Under the pieces are notes generated by a model. It made no database searches. It was not told the DNA's origin and saw only the letters and a list, made by a program, of their open reading frames with translations. From Actinoplanes lutulentus (lineage in GTDB: Bacteria > Actinomycetota > Actinomycetes > Mycobacteriales > Micromonosporaceae): 64,000 bases of DNA. Position numbers and translations under genes: made by a program. Location of the stretch: the NCBI RefSeq assembly GCF_003259845.1, contig NZ_QLMJ01000007.1, positions 1 through 64,000 on the forward strand, read 5' to 3'. Of the stretch, positions 55,253-63,126 are shown piece after piece; the stretch's first letter is position 1; every line of letters starts with the position of its first letter.

Positions 55253-55273
55253 GTCGTCAGGGTCGGCGCGTCG

Positions 55274-56974
55274 TCAGCCGGTGGGCTCCCCCGGCAGGGA
55301 TGAAATCATGCGGTACGCCGCGACCGCGTCCTCCACCGTCGGATAGAAGTGCTCCGGATCGATGGTGCGGGTCAGCCCGTACCGATCGATCTTCTCCCGG
55401 ACCGGGCTCTTCATCTCCGCGAAGATCATCGAGATCCCGGCGCTGTTCAACTCCTCGTCGAGGTCCTCCAGCATGTCCGCGGCGGTGGTGTCCACATCGG
55501 TGATCGGCTCGGCGGCCACCAGGATCCACCTCGGAGCCGGGTCCTGCCGCGCCAGATGCCGGATCTCCTCACGGAACGTCCGGGCGTTCGCGAAGATGAG
55601 CGGCGCGTCGAAGCGGAACATCGTCAGGCCCGGGATCTGCGCGGCGTCCGGATACTCACGCAGGTCGTGGTAACCGTCCACGCCGTCGGCCCGGCCCAGC
55701 ACCGCCCGGTACGGCCACCACAGCCGGCGGAACACGTTGAGCACCGACAGCACGACCGCCACCAGGATGCCGGGCAGCACGCCGAGCAGCGCGACACCGA
55801 GGAAGGCCGCCACCGCCAGGGCGAACTCGATGCGCCGCTGCCGCCACAGCCGCCGCAGCCCGGCCGGATCGGCCAGTGACAGCGACGCCGCGATCACCAC
55901 GGCGGCCAGCATCGGCTGCGGCAGATCCTTGAGCAGGCCCGGCGCCAGCACGAGCATCAGCGTGATCGCCCCGGCGCCGACCACGCCGGTGAGCTGGCTG
56001 CGGGCGCCGGCGGTGAACGCCACCGCCGTACGCGAACCGCTGGTGCTGACCGGGAAACCCTGGAAGAAGCCGGAGGCGATGTTCGCCGCGCCGATGCCGA
56101 TCATCTCCTGGTTGCCGCGGACCTCCTGGCCGCTGCGCTCGGCGAACGCCGATGCCGTGGAGATCGTGTCGGTCACCGAGACCAGGGTGATGCCGAGCGC
56201 GCCGGCGGCCAGCAGACCCAGGTCCGACCAGGACACCGAGGGGATGTCGAACGGCGGGAAACCCTGCGGCAGCGGGCCGACCACGTCGACGTCGCCGACG
56301 CCCAGGAAGACCACCGCCGCGATCCCGCCGAGGACCGCGATCAGGATGCCCGGCACCTTCGGCAGGAAACGCTGCAACAGCAGGATCACCAGCAGGCCGC
56401 CGGCGCCGATCGCCAGCGCGGCCGGCACCGTGTCACCGGCCGCCACACCCTCGACGAAACCCCTCGTCTCGGCGATCAGCCCCTCGCCGTCCACCGAGAA
56501 ACCGAACAGTTTCGGCAGCTGGCCGATGAAGATGGTCAGCGCCAGTCCGTTGACGTACCCGAGCTGCGTCGGGTGGGACAGCAGGTCGGCGATGAAACCG
56601 AGCTTGGCCGCTCCGGCGACCGTCATGAACAGCCCGACCAGCAGGCCGAGCATCGAGGCGAGCGCGACCGCCCTGGCCGGGTCGCCGTCCGAGGCGGCGA
56701 TCGGCAGGATCACCGCGGCGATCATCGGGCCGAGCGACGAGTCCGGGCCGAGGACCAGAACCCGTGACGGGCCGAAGACCGCGTACGCCAGCAGGCACAG
56801 GATCGACGTGTAGAGCCCGGTGATCGCGGGCAGGCCGGCCAGTTCGGCGTACGCCATGCCCTGCGGGACCAGCAGCGTGGTCAGCACGATGCCGGCCAGC
56901 ACGTCTCTCGGCAGCCAGGCCGGCTGATAGGTGGACACGGCCTTCAGACCGGGGATCCAGTCGGCCGCTGCCAT
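55274..56974 (-). CDS. SulP-family anion transporter with STAS domain
   Basis: The 566-residue protein has an N-terminal cytosolic segment, a SulP membrane domain (LTTLLVPQGMAYAELAGLPAITGLYTSI, the family signature, then about 12-14 helices) and a C-terminal STAS domain (about 430-550, IPGLTMFRFDAPLIFANA ... DVDTTAADMLEDL). It imports sulfate, bicarbonate or another anion. GAGGAG precedes the ATG by 6 nt. It heads a run with GH63 and GH13 on the same strand. Confidence 0.93.
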   Translation of the reverse strand: MAAADWIPGLKAVSTYQPAWLPRDVLAGIVLTTLLVPQGMAYAELAGLPAITGLYTSILCLLAYAVFGPSRVLVLGPDSSLGPMIAAVILPIAASDGDPARAVALASMLGLLVGLFMTVAGAAKLGFIADLLSHPTQLGYVNGLALTIFIGQLPKLFGFSVDGEGLIAETRGFVEGVAAGDTVPAALAIGAGGLLVILLLQRFLPKVPGILIAVLGGIAAVVFLGVGDVDVVGPLPQGFPPFDIPSVSWSDLGLLAAGALGITLVSVTDTISTASAFAERSGQEVRGNQEMIGIGAANIASGFFQGFPVSTSGSRTAVAFTAGARSQLTGVVGAGAITLMLVLAPGLLKDLPQPMLAAVVIAASLSLADPAGLRRLWRQRRIEFALAVAAFLGVALLGVLPGILVAVVLSVLNVFRRLWWPYRAVLGRADGVDGYHDLREYPDAAQIPGLTMFRFDAPLIFANARTFREEIRHLARQDPAPRWILVAAEPITDVDTTAADMLEDLDEELNSAGISMIFAEMKSPVREKIDRYGLTRTIDPEHFYPTVEDAVAAYRMISSLPGEPTG

Positions 56975-57000
56975 GTCTCACTCCTCGATAGAGCCACGAG

Positions 57001-57032
57001 GGACGCCGCCCAGGTGCACCCGGGCGGCGTCC
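57001..57032 (-). terminator. Terminator hairpin after the DUF1269 gene
   Basis: GGACGCCGCCC (57001-57011) pairs perfectly with GGGCGGCGTCC (57022-57032) around a 10-nt loop. It lies 16 bp downstream of the DUF1269 stop and 26 bp upstream of SulP, so it separates them or attenuates read-through. Confidence 0.8.
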
Positions 57033-57048
57033 AGACGATGATCGAACG

Positions 57049-57540
57049 TTACTGCGGCGCGCCGTGCAGCGCTTCCTGAAGCTCCGCCTCGGCCTCCTTG
57101 GACAGCGACGACTTGATCACGGTGCCGCCGAACTTGCTCAGCGCCTCGACCGCCTTGTCCGGGGTGACCGCCTCGACGACCAGGAACAGCGCGGACGTGC
57201 CGGGCTGGAGCTCGTCCCGGATCCGGTCCTGGAACTCCTTGCTGATCGCGTTCTTGGTGAGCTTGCCGGTCAGCGCGCCCAGTCCGGCGCCGATCGCCAT
57301 GCCCAGCACCGGGATGAAGAAGAGCATGCCGAAGAGCAGCCCCCAGAACATCCCCCAGGTCGTGCCGCCGGCGACAGCATGGTGGTTCGTCGTGACGTGG
57401 AACTTGCCCTCGCGGTCCCGGATGATCGCAGCGATCGCGTCCGGCTGGATGATCAGGTCTTTTGCCAGCCGACCGGCTTCCAGCGACGCCGCCGTAGCCG
57501 TGGTCTCGTCGGGATACCCGATGGCGACCAGAGTTGACAT
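57049..57540 (-). CDS. DUF1269-family protein 1
   Basis: 163 residues. An N-terminal soluble domain (TLVAIGYPDETTATAASLEA) is followed by two glycine-zipper hydrophobic segments (GMFWGLLFGMLFFIPVLGMAIGAGLGAL) and a C-terminal ferredoxin-like half (LQPGTSALFLVVEAVTPDKAVEAL). A second member is at 59590 with the same order. Members are probably membrane-associated and of unknown function. ATG 57540 has AGGAGA upstream; the longer frame to 57660 lacks support. Palindrome copy 9 lies 79 nt upstream. Confidence 0.87.
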   Translation of the reverse strand: MSTLVAIGYPDETTATAASLEAGRLAKDLIIQPDAIAAIIRDREGKFHVTTNHHAVAGGTTWGMFWGLLFGMLFFIPVLGMAIGAGLGALTGKLTKNAISKEFQDRIRDELQPGTSALFLVVEAVTPDKAVEALSKFGGTVIKSSLSKEAEAELQEALHGAPQ

Positions 57541-57619
57541 TGCGTTCTCCTCTCGTGCTGTGCCGCCGCGGCGCGGCACGGCGTCTGGAATCAGTGAGCC
57601 ACGGCCGCGATCGACGCTC

Positions 57620-57638
57620 CTCATTCCGCGCGGATGAC
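57620..57638. promoter_or_regulatory. 19-bp palindrome, copy 9 (one mismatch)
   Basis: CTCATTCCGCGCGGATGAC lies 79 nt before the DUF1269 start (minus), in the 235-bp divergent gap. Confidence 0.6.
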
Positions 57639-57692
57639 TTCCGCGCCCTGCCGGGCGCACCTCCGCACGCTGCGTGCGCCCGCTGCGAGCCG

Positions 57693-57711
57693 TTCATCCC
57701 TGACGGACGAG
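57693..57711. promoter_or_regulatory. 19-bp palindrome, copy 10 (one mismatch)
   Basis: TTCATCCCTGACGGACGAG ends 64 nt before ATG 57776. It differs from copy 5 at one spacer base only. A short palindrome CATGGGTACGCCCATG follows at 57713-57728. Confidence 0.6.
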
Positions 57712-57775
57712 GCATGGGTACGCCCATGTGGACGACGGTCGAAGGCCAGCGATCACACGACGAAGGAGCAGGGTG

Positions 57776-58051
57776 ATGGCAGAGCACTACGTGATCAGGG
57801 TCCGCGGCTTTCTCGGGCCTCTGTTGCGGAGGGCGTTCAGTGATCTGCGCTGCCGGACGCTGCCGTCGCAGAGCACGATCCGCGCCCGGCTCTCCGACCG
57901 TGACCTGGAACGGCTGCTCACCGACCTGGACCGCTCCGGCCTCGAGGTGGTCTGCCTGAACCGTGTCCCCTCCGGTTCATTCGCCACGGATGGCGTGCCC
58001 GCGCCCGGCTCCGGACCACGATCGGGGCTCAGCCGCAATACCTCTGACTGA
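57776..58051 (+). CDS. Small protein of unknown function
   Basis: 91 residues: EHYVIRVRGFLGPLLRRAFSDL, then STIRARLSDRDLERLLTDLDRSGLEVVCLNRV, then a Ser/Gly/Pro-rich tail. The central part has a beta-alpha-beta pattern in which a short domain could bind a partner. AAGGAG lies 8 nt before the ATG. First gene of a probable five-gene operon to 61478. I do not recognise the family. Confidence 0.75.
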   Translation: MAEHYVIRVRGFLGPLLRRAFSDLRCRTLPSQSTIRARLSDRDLERLLTDLDRSGLEVVCLNRVPSGSFATDGVPAPGSGPRSGLSRNTSD

Positions 58052-58062
58052 GGAGATGGAGC

Positions 58063-58506
58063 ATGACGGACACAGAGTCCAAACGGTCGTACGACGACCC
58101 GCCGTACACCACCGGGCGGCATCAGCCCTCCGGATGGGTAGGCATGGTGGTATTCGCCGGCGTCATGCTGTTGATGCTCGGCGGGTTCCAGATCATCGAG
58201 GGGCTCGTCGCCCTCTTCCGCGACGACTTCTACGTCACCACCGACGCGGGCCTGGTCATCCCGATGGACTTCAGCGCCTGGGGCTGGACCCACTTGATCA
58301 TCGGCCTGATCACGCTCGGCACCGGCTTCGGAATCCTGTTCGGACAGACCTGGGCCCGTGTGGTCGGCGTCGTCATCGCGGTGTTCAGCTCGCTGGCCAA
58401 CCTGGCGTTCCTTCCGGCGTACCCGGTCTGGGCGACGATCGTGATCGCCCTTGACGTGCTGGTCATCTACGCGCTCACCGCACATGGCCGTGAGGTCCGG
58501 TACTGA
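58063..58506 (+). CDS. DUF7144-like four-helix membrane protein, paralogue 3
   Basis: 147 residues, close in layout and sequence to the paralogue at 47873: GWVGMVVFAGVMLLMLGGFQIIEG, WGWTHLIIGLITLGTGFGILFG-QTWARV, and VLVIYALTAHGREVR. The loop after helix 1 (DDFYVTTDAGLVIPMDFSA) is likewise shared. GAGGAGATGGAG lies before the ATG, 11 nt after the upstream stop. Function unknown. Confidence 0.88.
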   Translation: MTDTESKRSYDDPPYTTGRHQPSGWVGMVVFAGVMLLMLGGFQIIEGLVALFRDDFYVTTDAGLVIPMDFSAWGWTHLIIGLITLGTGFGILFGQTWARVVGVVIAVFSSLANLAFLPAYPVWATIVIALDVLVIYALTAHGREVRY

Positions 58507-58528
58507 CGCCCGGCAGGGCAGGACCGTT

Positions 58529-59593
58529 GTGCAGCAGCCGGTCCTGCCCCGCGGCGTCATCGTGCTGCTCGGCACCGCCTGCATGGTCGTCGTGGTCGCC
58601 GGGATGCGCGGGGTCGCCGACCTGATCGGCCCGGTTTTCCTGGCTCTCATGCTCACCGTCACGGTCAGCCCGATCACCGGCTGGCTCCGCCGGCACGGCG
58701 CGCCCGTCTGGGTGGCACTGACCGCGATGATCATCACGGTCAACCTGATCCTGATCGGCCTGGGCGCCGCCCTGGCCGTCTCGGTGGCGCAGCTGATCAA
58801 CATGATGCCGCAGTACGCCGCCCAGTTCGCTGAGCTGCGCGACAGCCTCGTACAGGGCCTGGGCGGGCTCGGGATCAGCGCGGCCCAGCTTCAGGACGCG
58901 GTGGCCGGCGCCGACCCGAACACCGTGGTCAACGTGATCGAGAGCCTGCTCGGTGGTCTCGCCGGCACCCTGTCGAGCACGTTCTTCCTGCTCGCCTGCC
59001 TGCTCTTCATGTGCCTCGACGCCGTGTCGTTCCCGGAACGGCTCCGCGCCACGACGGACGAGCGGCCCCAGGTGGTCGGGGCGTTCCGGTCGTTCGCCCA
59101 GGGCACCCGGCGTTACCTGTGGGTGTCGACGGTCTTCGGCCTGATCGTCGCGGTCGTCGACACGCTCGCGCTCTGGGCTCTCGGCGTACCGCTGCCGCTG
59201 CTCTGGGGCCTGCTCTCGTTCATCACCAACTACATCCCGAACATCGGCTTCGTGATCGGGCTGATCCCGCCGGCCCTGCTCGGTCTTCTGCAGGGCGGCC
59301 CGGAGCTGATGCTGGCCGTGATCGCCGTCTACTGCCTGGTCAATTTCGTGATCCAGTCGGTGATCCAGCCGAAGATCGTCGGCAACGCGGTCGGCCTCTC
59401 GGCGACGGTCTCCTTCTTGTCCCTGATCTTCTGGGCCTGGGTCCTGGGTGGGCTCGGCGCACTGCTGGCGATCCCGCTGACCCTGCTGGCTAAGGGTTTG
59501 CTCGTCGACATCGACCCGGATACCCGCTGGGTGAACGTCCTGCTCTCCAGCGACACACAGCCTCCGTCCGAACCCGCGAGGAGCACCTCATGA
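58529..59593 (+). CDS. AI-2E/PerM-family transporter
   Basis: 354 residues with eight helices in the family pattern: GVIVLLGTACMVVVVAGM, DLIGPVFLALMLTVTVSPITGWLRRHG, a long amphipathic part (LVQGLGGLGISAAQLQDAV), then LLSFITNYIPNIGFVIGLIPPALLGLL and VNFVIQSVIQPKIVGNAVGLSA, which are diagnostic. Substrate uncertain. GTG 58529 with AGGA 5 nt upstream is chosen; ATG 58484 would overlap the DUF7144 gene. The stop overlaps the next ATG. Confidence 0.88.
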   Translation: MQQPVLPRGVIVLLGTACMVVVVAGMRGVADLIGPVFLALMLTVTVSPITGWLRRHGAPVWVALTAMIITVNLILIGLGAALAVSVAQLINMMPQYAAQFAELRDSLVQGLGGLGISAAQLQDAVAGADPNTVVNVIESLLGGLAGTLSSTFFLLACLLFMCLDAVSFPERLRATTDERPQVVGAFRSFAQGTRRYLWVSTVFGLIVAVVDTLALWALGVPLPLLWGLLSFITNYIPNIGFVIGLIPPALLGLLQGGPELMLAVIAVYCLVNFVIQSVIQPKIVGNAVGLSATVSFLSLIFWAWVLGGLGALLAIPLTLLAKGLLVDIDPDTRWVNVLLSSDTQPPSEPARSTS

Positions 59594-60087
59594 CCACGTT
59601 CACGGTATGGAAATTCGACGACCCGGACCGCGCCGAGCAGATGTCTGAAATCCTCCACTCGGCGGCCTCCGACGGCCTCGTGAAGATCGTCGACTACACG
59701 GTCGTCACCTGGCCCGAAGGCGCCGAGAAACCGGAGACCCACCACGAGCACGCGGGCACCGCGCGGCACGTCGGCTGGGGCGCGTTCTGGGGCGTCGTGA
59801 TCGGCGGCCTCTTCCTCGTGCCCATCGCGGGCGGCGTGCTCGGCGCCGGCATCGGTGCCCTCGACAAGACGTTGCAGGGCACCGGCATCGGCCGCGACGA
59901 GCTGGAACGCATCCGCACCCAGATCACGCCGGGCACGTCCGCGCTGTTCCTGGTCACCGACCACGGCAATCTCGACCGGCTCGGCGAGCGTTTCCACGGC
60001 CTGCACAGCAAGCTGATCGCGACGAATCTGACCGAGGGCGAGGAGGAGATCCTGCTCGAGGCGTTCGGCGGGGGCGGGGCCCGATGA
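59590..60087 (+). CDS. DUF1269-family protein 2
   Basis: 165 residues, paralogous in order to the protein at 57049: FTVWKFDDPDRAEQMSEIL domain, glycine-zipper membrane-like segments (GWGAFWGVVIGGLFLVPIAGGVLGAGIGAL), then the ferredoxin-like half (ITPGTSALFLVTDHGNLDRLGERF). ATG and stop overlap both neighbours (ATGA each), so the three genes 58529-61478 are translationally coupled. Confidence 0.87.
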   Translation: MTTFTVWKFDDPDRAEQMSEILHSAASDGLVKIVDYTVVTWPEGAEKPETHHEHAGTARHVGWGAFWGVVIGGLFLVPIAGGVLGAGIGALDKTLQGTGIGRDELERIRTQITPGTSALFLVTDHGNLDRLGERFHGLHSKLIATNLTEGEEEILLEAFGGGGAR

Positions 60088-61478
60088 CGCGTACCCTCGG
60101 AAGCCGGGAACCGGCGGCACGCGCGGCAGCAGGCCGCGCCGCTCGCGAGATCGCGCCGCTCGAGGGACACGCCGAGTACGCGCCTGCCGGCGGCCGCGTG
60201 GATCCGATCACGCTGGTCACGTCGGACGAGGCGGACCGCCTCGCGGAACTGCTGCCGATCAGGCACGCCCGGATGGCGCTCTCGCCGCTCGCGTTCCTGC
60301 GCGGCTCCGCCGGGGTGATGGCGGCCGACCTCGCGGCGGCGCCGCACTCCGGGCTGCTCACCCAGCTCTGCGGTGACGCCCACCTGTTCAACTTCGGGGT
60401 GTACGCCTCACCCGAGCGCCGCCTCGTCTTCGATCTCAACGACTTCGACGAGACGTACCCGGGCCCGTTCGAATGGGACGTCAAACGCCTGGCCGCCAGC
60501 ATCGCGCTGGCCGGCCGGGCGAACGGCTTCCGGCGCAAGGACCGGGCCGCTGCCGTCCGTTTCGCCGGACGGCGTTACCGCGAGGCGATGACCGAGTTCG
60601 CGGCGATGCGCGAGCTGGACCTCTGGTACGCCCGTGCCGACATGGAGGACCTCCGGGAACAGTTCGGCGACCGGCTCGGCAAGAGCCGGCTGGCCCGGCT
60701 CACCAAGGCCGGCGCGAAAGCACGGACCCGGACGAGCCTGCAGGCCTATCGGAAACTCACCGCCGTGATCGACGGCGAACGCCGGATCGTCGCCGATCCA
60801 CCACTGCTCGTCCCGGTTCAGGACCTGGTGCCGGACCTGGCCCGCAAGCAGCTGGAAAGCCAGATCCGCGGCCTGCTGGACGGTTTCCGGGAAAGCCTGG
60901 CCGAGGACCGGCGACGGCTGTTCGACGCGTTCGAGTTCGTCGACCTGGCCCGCAAGGTGGTCGGGGTGGGCAGCGTCGGCACCCGCTGCTGGATCGTGCT
61001 GCTGACCGGCCGGGACGACGAGGACCCTCTGCTGCTGCAGGTGAAGGAGGCCGGGCCGTCGGTGCTGGCGACCGGCCCGTCGGACGTTCCGGAGGGACGC
61101 CGGGTGGTCGCCGGGCAGCGGCTCATGCAGGCGGCCAGCGACATCTTCCTGGGCTGGCACCGGCTTGAGGGTTTCGACGGCCGGACCCGCGACTTCTACG
61201 TGCGCCAGCTGCGGGACTGGAAAGGCGGCGGGGTGGTCGAGGAGATGGACGTGACCGGGATGAGCGCGTACGGCGGGCTCTGCGCCTGGACACTGGCCCG
61301 CGCGCACGCACGCTGCGGCGACCGGATCGCGATCGCCTCCTATCTCGGTGCGAGCGACACCTTCGACAAGGCGCTCGTTTCGTACGCCGAGCTCTACGCG
61401 GATCAGGCCGAACGCGACCACGCGGCGTTCGCCGGGGCGGTCGAGGAGGGCCGGCTGAGCAGCCAGCCGGGCATCTGA
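60084..61478 (+). CDS. DUF2252-family protein (kinase-like fold)
   Basis: 464 residues. The family motifs are plain: RHARMALSPLAFLRGSA, GDAHLFNFGVYASPERRLVFDLNDFDETYPGPFEWDVKRLAAS, and DFYVRQLRDWKGG near the C-terminus. The GDAHLxNFG and DFDE segments resemble the catalytic and metal loops of aminoglycoside-kinase-like proteins, which suggests phosphotransfer, unproven. Last gene of the operon; a terminator follows 23 nt later. Confidence 0.9.
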   Translation: MTRTLGSREPAARAAAGRAAREIAPLEGHAEYAPAGGRVDPITLVTSDEADRLAELLPIRHARMALSPLAFLRGSAGVMAADLAAAPHSGLLTQLCGDAHLFNFGVYASPERRLVFDLNDFDETYPGPFEWDVKRLAASIALAGRANGFRRKDRAAAVRFAGRRYREAMTEFAAMRELDLWYARADMEDLREQFGDRLGKSRLARLTKAGAKARTRTSLQAYRKLTAVIDGERRIVADPPLLVPVQDLVPDLARKQLESQIRGLLDGFRESLAEDRRRLFDAFEFVDLARKVVGVGSVGTRCWIVLLTGRDDEDPLLLQVKEAGPSVLATGPSDVPEGRRVVAGQRLMQAASDIFLGWHRLEGFDGRTRDFYVRQLRDWKGGGVVEEMDVTGMSAYGGLCAWTLARAHARCGDRIAIASYLGASDTFDKALVSYAELYADQAERDHAAFAGAVEEGRLSSQPGI

Positions 61479-61501
61479 GACGCCGGAGCGGCATATCGAC
61501 A

Positions 61502-61534
61502 ATGTGGCTACACCCACTGCGGGTGTAGCCACAT
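61502..61534. terminator. Perfect 14-bp terminator hairpin
   Basis: ATGTGGCTACACCC (61502-61515) pairs with GGGTGTAGCCACAT (61521-61534) around a 5-nt loop. A partial third copy of the arm (GTGGGTGTAGCAC) follows at 61539-61551. It serves the operon ending at 61478 and the convergent gene ending at 61558. Confidence 0.9.
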
Positions 61535-61557
61535 CCGTAGTGGGTGTAGCACAGAAA

Positions 61558-62928
61558 TCACACCGTGGATTCGGTGGGCCCGTATTGACGGGCCATCAGC
61601 GTCACGGCCACCTCGAACGCCGCCAGCAGGATCACGATCACCAGCAGACCGGTCCACGACGACCAGATCAGCGCGGCCAGCACCGCCACCACCAGCCCGC
61701 CGATCCGCACCGGGTCGAGGTTGCGGGAGACGAAGCCAGGCCCGCGATCGGCCACGACGCGGCCGCCCGCCGCCATGCCCCGCCAACCAGCCGCGGATCC
61801 GCGCCGGACCTGACCGCGCAGCCACACCGGGATCCGGCCAGGCCCGGCCAGGTAACCGATCAGCGCCAGCAGCACCCCGATGATGATCAGCTGGACACCG
61901 CGTTCCCGGAGCAGGCTGAACACGGTGGTCACGGCCGCATCGACGCCGTCACGATAAACACCGCCCGGAACGGCTTCGAGGATTTCCCGCCGGACCGCCC
62001 GGAGCACGACAGTGATCGCCACCGCGGCGATCACCAGCCACAGTCCCAGCTGGACCATGGTCCGCCGGCGGCCGGGCGACACCACGAACGCGGCGATCAA
62101 CAGAACGAGCGTCAGGGCGACAAATCCCGCTAAATACCGTTTTGCTGTGACTACCGCCTGCTGTGCCTCGTACAGCTGCCCGGAATCGTAGACGGTGAAC
62201 TGCGCGAAGTTCGCCGGGAGCGTCACGCCCACCGCTTCTTCGATCCGCAACCGCAGGTTGGCCGGGATCTCCCCACTGCTGAGGTCGGGCAACGTCACCG
62301 TCTTGCCGAACAGGGTGGGCAACTGTGCGCTCAACTCCCGCAGCACCTGATTGATCAGTGGCAGCAGGTCGATCTGGACGCTGTCACTCGCCGCCGTCAC
62401 CACCTCGCTCCGCCCCTCCAGCACGGCTAGCGCGCGCTGATGGAGCTGCTGATTCAGCGACACCCAGATCACCTGGAACCGGTCGCTGCCGAGCACGTTC
62501 TGCACGGTTTTGCGTACCTGCTCGCGGAGCTGCCCGGCGATCGGCCCGGCCACGAACGCCGCCTGCGCCGGCAACACCTCCCGCAGCCGCTGCTCCACGT
62601 CGACGACAGCGAAGACCTCGGTGGTGGCGTACTCGGCGACTGCCGCGTTCACCCTCGGATCAGCCGGCAGCGGCGCGATCGTCGCCACCCATCGATCGGT
62701 GTCCAGCGTCGTGCGTGCGGCCCACAGGCCCACGACGCTCGTCACCAGCGCGAACGCGGCCAGCGCAACCAGCATGGCGGCAAGGGCCGAGCGAATGGTC
62801 CGGGCCGTCTGCCGCTTCCGGGGACGTGCGTCCAGCTGGGCGCGCAACGCGGCCACCTCGGCCTTGAGGCGCGAGACCTCCAGATCATCGGGTACGACGG
62901 ACGGCTCCTCGTCAACCGGAATCGTCAT
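61558..62928 (-). CDS. Multi-span membrane protein of unknown function
   Basis: 456 residues. A short N-terminal coiled coil (VSRLKAEVAALRAQL) precedes one helix, a large extracytoplasmic domain of about 190 residues (ARTTLDTDRWVATIAPLPADPRVNAAVAEYATTEVF ... LPANFAQFTVYDSGQLYEAQ), and then about five helices. It resembles a conserved actinobacterial membrane family I know only as hypothetical. ATG 62928 has GGAGAGG upstream. Palindrome copy 11 is 108 nt away. Confidence 0.8.
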   Translation of the reverse strand: MTIPVDEEPSVVPDDLEVSRLKAEVAALRAQLDARPRKRQTARTIRSALAAMLVALAAFALVTSVVGLWAARTTLDTDRWVATIAPLPADPRVNAAVAEYATTEVFAVVDVEQRLREVLPAQAAFVAGPIAGQLREQVRKTVQNVLGSDRFQVIWVSLNQQLHQRALAVLEGRSEVVTAASDSVQIDLLPLINQVLRELSAQLPTLFGKTVTLPDLSSGEIPANLRLRIEEAVGVTLPANFAQFTVYDSGQLYEAQQAVVTAKRYLAGFVALTLVLLIAAFVVSPGRRRTMVQLGLWLVIAAVAITVVLRAVRREILEAVPGGVYRDGVDAAVTTVFSLLRERGVQLIIIGVLLALIGYLAGPGRIPVWLRGQVRRGSAAGWRGMAAGGRVVADRGPGFVSRNLDPVRIGGLVVAVLAALIWSSWTGLLVIVILLAAFEVAVTLMARQYGPTESTV

Positions 62929-63036
62929 GGCCTCTCCTCACCTTGGCTCAGTGCGCCGGCGAGGGCGCCCGATCGCGCGGGCGTCGGGGCGCTCCCGCCG
63001 GCTCCGCCGACCTTCCCGGACCACTGGGCACCGCAC

Positions 63037-63055
63037 CTCACCCGCCGCGGATGAA
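63037..63055. promoter_or_regulatory. 19-bp palindrome, copy 11 (perfect)
   Basis: CTCACCCGCCGCGGATGAA. It is the exact reverse complement of copy 12, 38 bp away. Confidence 0.65.
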
Positions 63056-63074
63056 CGCCACAACTGGCACCGAG

Positions 63075-63093
63075 TTCATCCGCGGCGGGTGAG
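63075..63093. promoter_or_regulatory. 19-bp palindrome, copy 12 (perfect)
   Basis: TTCATCCGCGGCGGGTGAG ends 33 nt before ATG 63127, which has no Shine-Dalgarno. Confidence 0.65.
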
Positions 63094-63126
63094 TTTGTCC
63101 CGCCGCCGGTCGCGCAGGCTGAGCCC

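Noticed and set aside
52607-55303. 898-codon open frame on the plus strand opposite GH63
   Set aside because: The minus strand encodes a complete GH63-like enzyme with family motifs; the plus frame shows none.
63037-63093. Terminator hairpin between 62928 and 63127
   Set aside because: The flanking genes diverge, so no transcript ends here; each arm is itself a copy of the island motif.
26088-63093. Known DosR/DevR boxes
   Set aside because: The recalled consensus (TTSGGGACTWWAGTCCCSAA) does not fit any of the twelve sites.
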